Below, piece after piece: positions 57,401 to 64,000 of a DNA stretch of 64,000 nt; position 1 is the stretch's first letter; every line of letters starts with the position of its first letter. Source of the stretch: Thuidium tamariscinum (lineage: Eukaryota; Streptophyta; Bryopsida; Hypnales; Thuidiaceae). The stretch is from positions 13,702,001 through 13,766,000 of the forward strand of contig OX344753.2 of NCBI GenBank assembly GCA_947034885.2. Direction: 5' to 3'. The notes below the pieces were generated by a model. That model was not told the origin of the DNA, made no database searches, and was given only the letters and a program-made list of their open reading frames with translations. A program made the translations under genes and the position numbers.

Positions 57401-59250
57401 ATCTCTCTTGAACTAGTATCGCAACACCGGCGATGAAACAGGCTGAACCAATGAATACATTACAAAAAATACCTACGAAAATTGATTTGACAATAACAAC
57501 AGAAATCATAAGTTTCGGTATGAATCGCAGTCCTAGACCACTGCACGTTAATTACTTCTAACTAATCAGCAGCTTCTTGGCCTGCGTTCTCACACCTGCC
57601 GACTCTAAATTAAGTACAGTAAAAAGAAACGTGAGATTCACAGAACTGAATCCAAAACAATGTCATGAGATATCCATCGAAATGCAGTATGCCAAAAAAG
57701 GTCCTGAGCTGAAGCAGGGCACGAACCTGGAATGCACTCAGTCAGTGGCAGAATGAGGCTCCAATAATGCGAAAACCCGGCTCTGAATCCACCAGCCGTG
57801 ACAGGCGCGGCAGGTATGGGCGGAAACTGCAATTCAAATTTCAATTTGGGATACAAAAATGCGACGAAGAAGGAATCCGTCGGGATATGCAGACTATTCC
57901 AGGGATCAGGATTGAATCATATGTTGGTGAATTGCAAGCATGGCCAAAGGATTGAAACCTCTCCAGGGTCAGGAACTCGGCCTCGGATTCCTTGACGTGA
58001 CGCTTGGGGAAGACAGTTATCTGTGTTTGGGATGAGCCAACAATGTGGGGTGGTATGATTTTAACATCTGATGGGCTCATGCCGCCATGCCTCAGCAGTC
58101 AAACTTGGCAGTTGGCCAGAAAAGGGGGCCAGAAACAGAAAAAGCAAAAGAAATCACAGGGGGTGTATCAGTACCAAATAAGATTGACCAAAATCAAAAA
58201 AAGTGACGTTAGAAAAAGTGTTGACCAAAATAGTGTTGAAAGCAACCTTCTTTTTTAGGTAGTGTTGAAAGATGACGTTAATCTTGGGAATTGAAATTTT
58301 TTTGGAGGTTCTTGAGCTCATTTCTTCCTTCCACAAAACGGTTGCATCCTTTGAAACGCAAGTTTATTTCCTTCAATAGCAATTTTTCACCTATGAAATT
58401 CTTCCATATTGAAATTGGTACCAACTAAGTTTCTAAATTTTTTATAGTGTACAAGAAAATAATTTGAAAATCAAAGTACTGATTAGTATTGTATTGGAGG
58501 CAAGAAACCAAGAACAAAAAGTTAGAATAACACAGGGAGTAATGTGCAACAAGAGGAGCCAAAGAGCAATAAGTATGAGGCAAAGTAGTAGAAGGCATGA
58601 GAGAACAATTAGAGGGGCAACAACAACTTTTGGGAGGGACTTGCAAAGGCTAATGGGATGAAAACTAAAGGAGGCCCAACATATGCAAGAGGCACTACTA
58701 GAAGGTTGTGAGCTACAAGTAGTGGCAAGCAAGGATGTAGAGCTTGCATTAGTGCCAATTTGTCCAAACATCTCCTTACACCCACCTAATCCTTTAGATT
58801 CATACATTCATGCATTTTCCTTGTTTTATTGGGTATTTGCTAGTAGAGATGGCTAAACACATCTAAAATCCCCATATATTCATAAAAGAACATCAAATAT
58901 CCCCTACATTTTAGATAGCCTTCATTGATTTCCAATCCTATAAATTTCTTCCTCGTTTTGTATCTTTTGATTTCTTAATGCAATTGATTTTTTTCCAAAT
59001 CTAACTAACTAACTTTGAACTAGCTACTATTTTTTTCTCACCCATCAATTGCTGTACAAACACATATAGATTGATATCTATTATATTAAATGCAAACTAT
59101 GGCACAATTTCATCCATCACATTCATGCAATGTCTATATATTTTTTCATCATTATGCTTTTGATAAACCCTGGCTCTATATATGATTAAACCAAATGTGG
59201 ATCTTATACTTGGTCTAACTAGACATTTTTCCATAGTATTAGGACATTTG
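57401..59250. other. Low-copy stretch upstream of OMT-E, no gene assigned
   Basis: From about 57600 to 58110 the sequence is less AT-rich and carries two overlapping 60-codon frames on the plus strand and two on the minus strand, none convincing. From about 58460 to 58760 a purine-rich plus strand leaves long open frames on both strands, without recognisable domains. I cannot support a gene call. Confidence 0.35.
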
Positions 59251-59261
59251 TAAACCTCAAT

Positions 59262-59858
59262 AGATGATTGCAAAAAAGACTAGTAGCTTTTGTAGCATTT
59301 TTCAAAAAAGTCGAATTTTAGCATTCACTACTCAAAAGAAAAGATCATTGGTCAATCTAGAGCCACCAATCATATTGTAGATCTATTTTATTATTGACAA
59401 ATGTCTTTCATGAGTAATATGTAGGATTGTCTAGTCTAATAGAAAAATTGTATTCAATGTTGTATTGGACATTTGATGTTGAATGTTGTATTAGATAAGT
59501 GTCTAATATATGTGACATGGAAGACATAAAATGACCCATTTTAAAATTGTCTTTTGTAGGAATATGTCATATATTGTAGAAAGAGACTAGAAAATTTCAA
59601 CTCTAAATCATTAATTTTAGATTTTTCATGGTACTTATAATTAAAATCCTAAATCTAAAAGTATGACAAATTTTTAAAAACTCACTTTTAAATACAAAAA
59701 TATTTTTTTAAATGAAGGATATGATTACAATTGATGTAGATATTCATCTCTTTAAAAAAACTCAAATTCATCAAGTTCATGCTTCAAAAGTTTTAGGAAA
59801 TGACAAGTCCATTACATTGTATGTGCCAAAAAAAGACTATTGTTTCTTGCAATCACCC
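59262..59858 (+). mobile_element. GGGTGATTGC-family element E8 (597 bp, diverged)
   Basis: Left AGATGATTGCAAAAAAGACT, right GTTTCTTGCAATCACCC, duplication CAAT (59258-59261, 59859-59862). Shorter and more diverged than the other members, with little body similarity visible. No coding capacity. Confidence 0.7.
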
Positions 59859-59862
59859 CAAT

Positions 59863-62800
59863 AGAATCTTGAAATCTATTGGCATATTTTTGGGTGTTTT
59901 AATTTAAATACTTCTAGACTCTATTTAAGAACATTTGTTGGTGTACATGGATACATATGGAAGCACATATGAATGTAGATACAATATTTCAATGACTTCA
60001 GTATGTGGGCCCAGAAATGTGAACCTATGAGCCTTGAATCTAGATGTAAGTAGTAAGTCTACCAAATATATTACTTACGTTAGTTTAGTTGCAACCTTCC
60101 AAATCCAACTAAACATTCAATTTTAAAGCACTCTTAAGGTATTAGAATCTTTTCTAATCTATCTTGTCTTTGAATCAAGAAGATTGAACAAAATAGAGGA
60201 TGAACTCAATGTACGTTCACAACAAATATGTAAATTGCTTCTATATGAATTCCTTTTATAGCAACTATAAGTGTATTTTGAGTATCATCTCATTAAAATT
60301 TTAGCTTTAACCACTAAACGCCGGGCCTATGACCACTAGTTGGAAGTTCCCTTGCCCGTCACTCAATTTGTTACCGTTTTAGAACCAATCATGTTTGAAA
60401 ATTTTTGTTTTAATTTTCAGAGATGAAAGTATATGCCTTCTACACTTCACAGAAATTTCACATTTTTTGAGTAAAATTGATTTTTAAGAGATTTTTTGAA
60501 GAAAAAGTGAAGGAAAAATCATAGAAAAAAAAATTATCTCAAAAAATCTGAAAGATTCACCATATGTGTAAATTATAGTGACAAACATCATGGTGTAAAC
60601 TCAACTTCCATGTATACCTATTTTAGGATGCATTAGACATTAAAAATGCAACCAAAATTCAAATTGCAATAAAATATTCATTTTGAGGAATTTTTTCAAA
60701 ATTCTAATTGGAGTAGAAACTAGAAGAGAAGACCTTCATTTCATTAGTTGGGCTCAAAATCAAAAAATGTCATTTTCAAGGAGAAATTTCAGATTTACCC
60801 AATTTCTCAAAATAGACTAAACTGGCAAATTTTGCCATCCGTTTTTCATAATTATTTCTAAATTACATGAAAATGAACATTAGTTAAACTGCAAACTCTA
60901 TTGAAGACTCTTTGTAGCTCAACATGAATGATCATTAAACAAAAAGTGGATGAAAAAAACACTTTCACCTTGTCTCCTACCTTGGGAAGTCATCCAAACG
61001 CTACTGAATGGCGTTGGTGGCGTTTCAGGGTTAAATTGTTCATAATCAATACTATATTAAACAATACTCCACCCCCCAAATTGCAAATGCAACTTTTTTT
61101 CAAAATCATTATTCACCACATTGTTTTGAAGGACTATTTAAAGTATTATCATCAATGTAAAATGGTCATACAATATTGACTTTCTCTATAAGTTTCAATT
61201 ATATTAGATCATTAATTTGAAAGTTGTTCTTAAAAAACACTTTGACATGCAATGTGAGACAATGAATTGTATAGTACATGTACTTTTGGCAATTGCCCCC
61301 ATATTTGAATTTAGTTTATCATTCAATATGAATTTTAAATCTAATTTCTTTGAAGATTTAGAAAAAAACTTTTGTCATTCAAAAAAATTTTGGAGTACCA
61401 AACAACAATATAACATTTTTTTAATAGAAAACTTTTGGTATCTCTTCTACAAAGCAATCTTAGACTACAAAAAGTTACAATATTATAAGATGATACAATT
61501 AGACTAACCCCTAAAGCACCAAATTGCGTTTTTTTGGCAACATAGTGATTTTGGGTAGCTCACTATGAATGGAGTTTTTATGTTTTTTCTTCAAAATTTT
61601 CACACAACATGTTTCCAAGGAGTAGCTTCAAGGCCCAACAATTTTTATAACTTTTGACCACACAGTAAAAAAGTTATGGCATGATATGTTGTTTTGTTTG
61701 AACTGCGGGCAACCTAGGCAGCAAAAAAAACTTCTTTAAAAATTACTTTTTCTAAAAATAAAAATTTGAATTTGGTTTATTATATTTTTATCTATGTGGA
61801 AAGCTTTGATTCATTCCATTTTGATAAATGAGTCAAAAGTTATGAGGAATTTTAGTTTGTGGTAGTTTGTGGGTAGTTATAGAATCTTTACACTACAAAA
61901 AAGTTTGAAATTTTGTGTTTAATTCAATTTTTAATATTTTTGAAAAAATAAAACATTGAGTGAATATTTTTTATTACAATATTTTAACGATTGGGAATGA
62001 AATTTTTAATTTTTATAAGTAAATTGTTTACAATTTAGTATTTTCTAGCATTTTCTACTTCTTTCTACTAACTATTTTTTTCCTATATGTTATACAACTC
62101 CAAATGATTTGAAATTTTTTTAGCATATAGCCAACTTGCATTGTAAAATGAATTCAAAGAGTAACCATCATTTTGAGTATTTTTTCATATAAATGTGACC
62201 TTGTAAAGAGCAGCTGCCCAGATTTTCGCAGGGTTAGAAAAAGGTTTTTTGCTAGTTCAAATGTTAATATCTTGCAATCAACACGGTGGAAATTTTTGAA
62301 ACTTTTTCTACATCTTTTCAAACCACCTAAATACAAGATCCTATGGTTAAATATGTCAAAAAATGTTTTTTTTTCAAAAAAATTGCACTTGTATTAAAAA
62401 TCACAGTTTTGGAGTGATTTTGGTGGAAACATAGTCAAAAACCTGTAGGGGTTCAATGGAGATCAAGGAGTGGCAAAGAAAATAACTTCTAGTCTTCCAG
62501 ATGTCATGAATATCAGAGTTTGGTGCCCTAAGGCTTCTTTCTATTGGAGTCAATTTGTTGAAAAGAGACTATTTTTTAATCCTAAAACTATTTATAAAGC
62601 ATTTATAGATATAAATTTGATGAAAGTTGAAACCCCCTAAATAAGATTTAAATATTAATGACATTCATTCATTCTTCACTATAAAAATATGAGTTGATTG
62701 ACTATTGAAAAGAATACACCCACTTCATGTTCTTAATTCAACTTTAAGACTTCTTACACCTACAATTTGACAAATTTCAAGCAAACAAGAGCTTAACAAA

Positions 62801-63200
62801 TATATTGTTGTCTTGACAATTTCCACTTAAGATTCATCTATAAGCCATTTTGTTTCTTTATCCTTCTACATTTTATTTGCACAATATAAAAACTAATTCC
62901 AACCATTAGAGAAGACATCCAAAACAACTTATACTTCCATATTTTAAACTAATTACTCTTGGAGACTTTTGGCTTGCAAAAAGTTAGCTTGTGTAGTTGC
63001 AAGAACATTACAAAAAATTCCTTTTTAAAAAAAAGCACATTCAAAGAGAACGTAGATTTTGGAAAAAGAAACTGTTGCTAGCATAGTGCACTATCAGAAG
63101 AAGAGGTGGTTTGTTGGCCACCCAAGTTTAGTGCAAGAGTATAGTTTTCAAAACCCATATTGATTCTATCTTGGTGTTAGGGTGAGCTTTGAGCACCACA
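59863..63200. other. AT-rich intergenic stretch, nothing recognised
   Basis: Low-GC sequence with only chance-type open frames (up to 96 codons near 61217-61507, rich in Phe, Lys, Asn and Ile). No inverted ends or RNA genes seen. Confidence 0.4.
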
Positions 63201-63217
63201 CTTTTGACACTACAATA

Positions 63218-63437
63218 CAGGAGAGGCACCCAATGGCGCACCTATACCCAATGCCATCCGTTTCTACAGCACACAATCATCCCAGGCTATAAATGTAGGT
63301 AGGCAGTACATGGCTTATTTCTTTTGACCTAAAACAATAAGCAATCTACAATCCCGCTACATTTCTGTTCTAGAATAAATGACTGACTTAGAAATGGACG
63401 GCATTGGGTGGAGGTGCGCCATTGGGTGCCTCTCCCG
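63218..63437. mobile_element. Stowaway-like MITE (220 bp)
   Basis: The ends match over about 45 bases: CAGGAGAGGCACCCAATGGC on the left, and on the right the complement of CGGGAGAGGCACCCAATGGC, both continuing GCACC. The flanks are TA and TA (63216-63217, 63438-63439), the duplication left by Tc1/mariner-type elements. The interior of about 130 bases is noncoding. Confidence 0.85.
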
Positions 63438-63439
63438 TA

Positions 63440-64000
63440 TATATATTGAAGTTCCAAAACCACCTTTCTATTAGTGATTGACTTCTCAAATCCCGAAATG
63501 GGTTGTATTGAAAAGTTACGAAAAGATCGAGAAAGCGTGGACCTTGTGGGAGGCGTGGACCTTGTTGTGAGTAGTTGAACTGAAAGTGGGCATTTTATAG
63601 CCACTGTCAACCTCGGAAGCGGAACAGCTTCTCTTTCCATGTTTGATCATTTGAAAGTGCTCAATCCGTGCAATCCCTTTGCGGTTGGAACAAGACGGCT
63701 GCAATTGCAACAGCCCTCCATCTTCCACCTCCTCACGAATGCTTCCTTTGTTTTGATTATCTGAAACAATTCGTTACAAATGTTTGGTGAGACTGCGGAA
63801 ATGCTTCAATGATTGACCAGCATGTCATTGTTCGATGCCCAGCATTCAATTTCAGGGTTGCCTTCAAGATGAAGTTCGAGGGTTTCAAGCTTTCCAGATC
63901 TCATTAAAGAAGCTTTCAATTCGAGAGCTGAATACCGCGGAATTTATAAAATCTCGGAACGTGCTGCACTTGTGGTGACTGGAACAATAATGAGAGTTGC
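63440..64000. other. More balanced sequence at the window edge
   Basis: Base composition rises toward that seen near genes. Two overlapping minus-strand frames (about 63329-63640 and 63516-63728) show no recognised domain. This may be the edge of a gene lying to the right, but nothing can be named. Confidence 0.25.

Noticed and set aside
58425..58807. Overlapping frames of 65-121 codons on both strands near 58.6 kb
   Set aside because: Purine-rich strand bias leaves several frames open at once. No recognisable protein feature in any.
61217..61507. 96-codon plus-strand frame
   Set aside because: Composition matches the AT-rich surroundings, with no conserved motif or neighbouring exon.
1..64000. 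CRISPR arrays, bacterial operons, prophage, tRNA or rRNA genes
   Set aside because: Spliced plant-type genes and plant-type transposons dominate. No regularly spaced direct repeats with unique spacers, and no recognisable tRNA or rRNA sequence, were found by eye.

Overview
This window looks like nuclear DNA of a land plant. A small family of spliced, GC-rich class I (COMT-like) O-methyltransferase genes sits in AT-rich DNA packed with short non-autonomous transposons. The lineage cannot be fixed from sequence alone. A non-flowering plant (bryophyte, lycophyte or fern) is my guess, not something shown.

Genes: four apparently intact O-methyltransferase genes share one structure of exon 1 (~780 nt), exon 2 (exactly 68 nt) and exon 3 (exactly 300 nt), with a phase 1 and then a phase 0 intron. 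They are OMT-A (minus, 1836-4409), OMT-B (plus, 9379-13327), OMT-C (minus, 26513-29641) and OMT-E (minus, 54567-57030). Broken relatives are OMT-D (37815-37969, a truncated and frameshifted exon 1) and two decayed extra copies of exon 3 behind OMT-E (52938-53245 and 51704-52029). A and E form one subtype (exon 3 begins YILHDW), B and C another (HVLHDW).

Layout: about 6.0-15.4 kb, holding OMT-B, and about 24.87-34.7 kb, holding OMT-C, are the arms of a large diverged inverted duplication. The arms extend well beyond the genes on both sides, and B and C are convergent. A third copy of the B/C 5' flank lies at 37.98-39.3 kb, fused head-on to the OMT-D fragment. Between the arms (15.4-24.1 kb) and to the right (39-50 kb, 58-63 kb) are AT-rich stretches with nested mobile elements and no convincing genes.

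Mobile elements: one recurring family has ends reading GGGTGATTGCAAG and unit length about 720-760 bp. It makes 4-bp target duplications and has no coding capacity here. A second family (186-286 bp, ends like ATGGTCAATTTCGTTAAAAT) also makes 4-bp duplications. Several insertions are confirmed by a matching empty site in the opposite arm. There are also two CACTA-type elements with 3-bp duplications, a Stowaway-like MITE, a foldback family and a GGAGGGA-ended MITE. I see no CRISPR, operon, tRNA, rRNA or virus. The most interesting content is the O-methyltransferase palindrome with its layered insertions, not a new enzymatic system.
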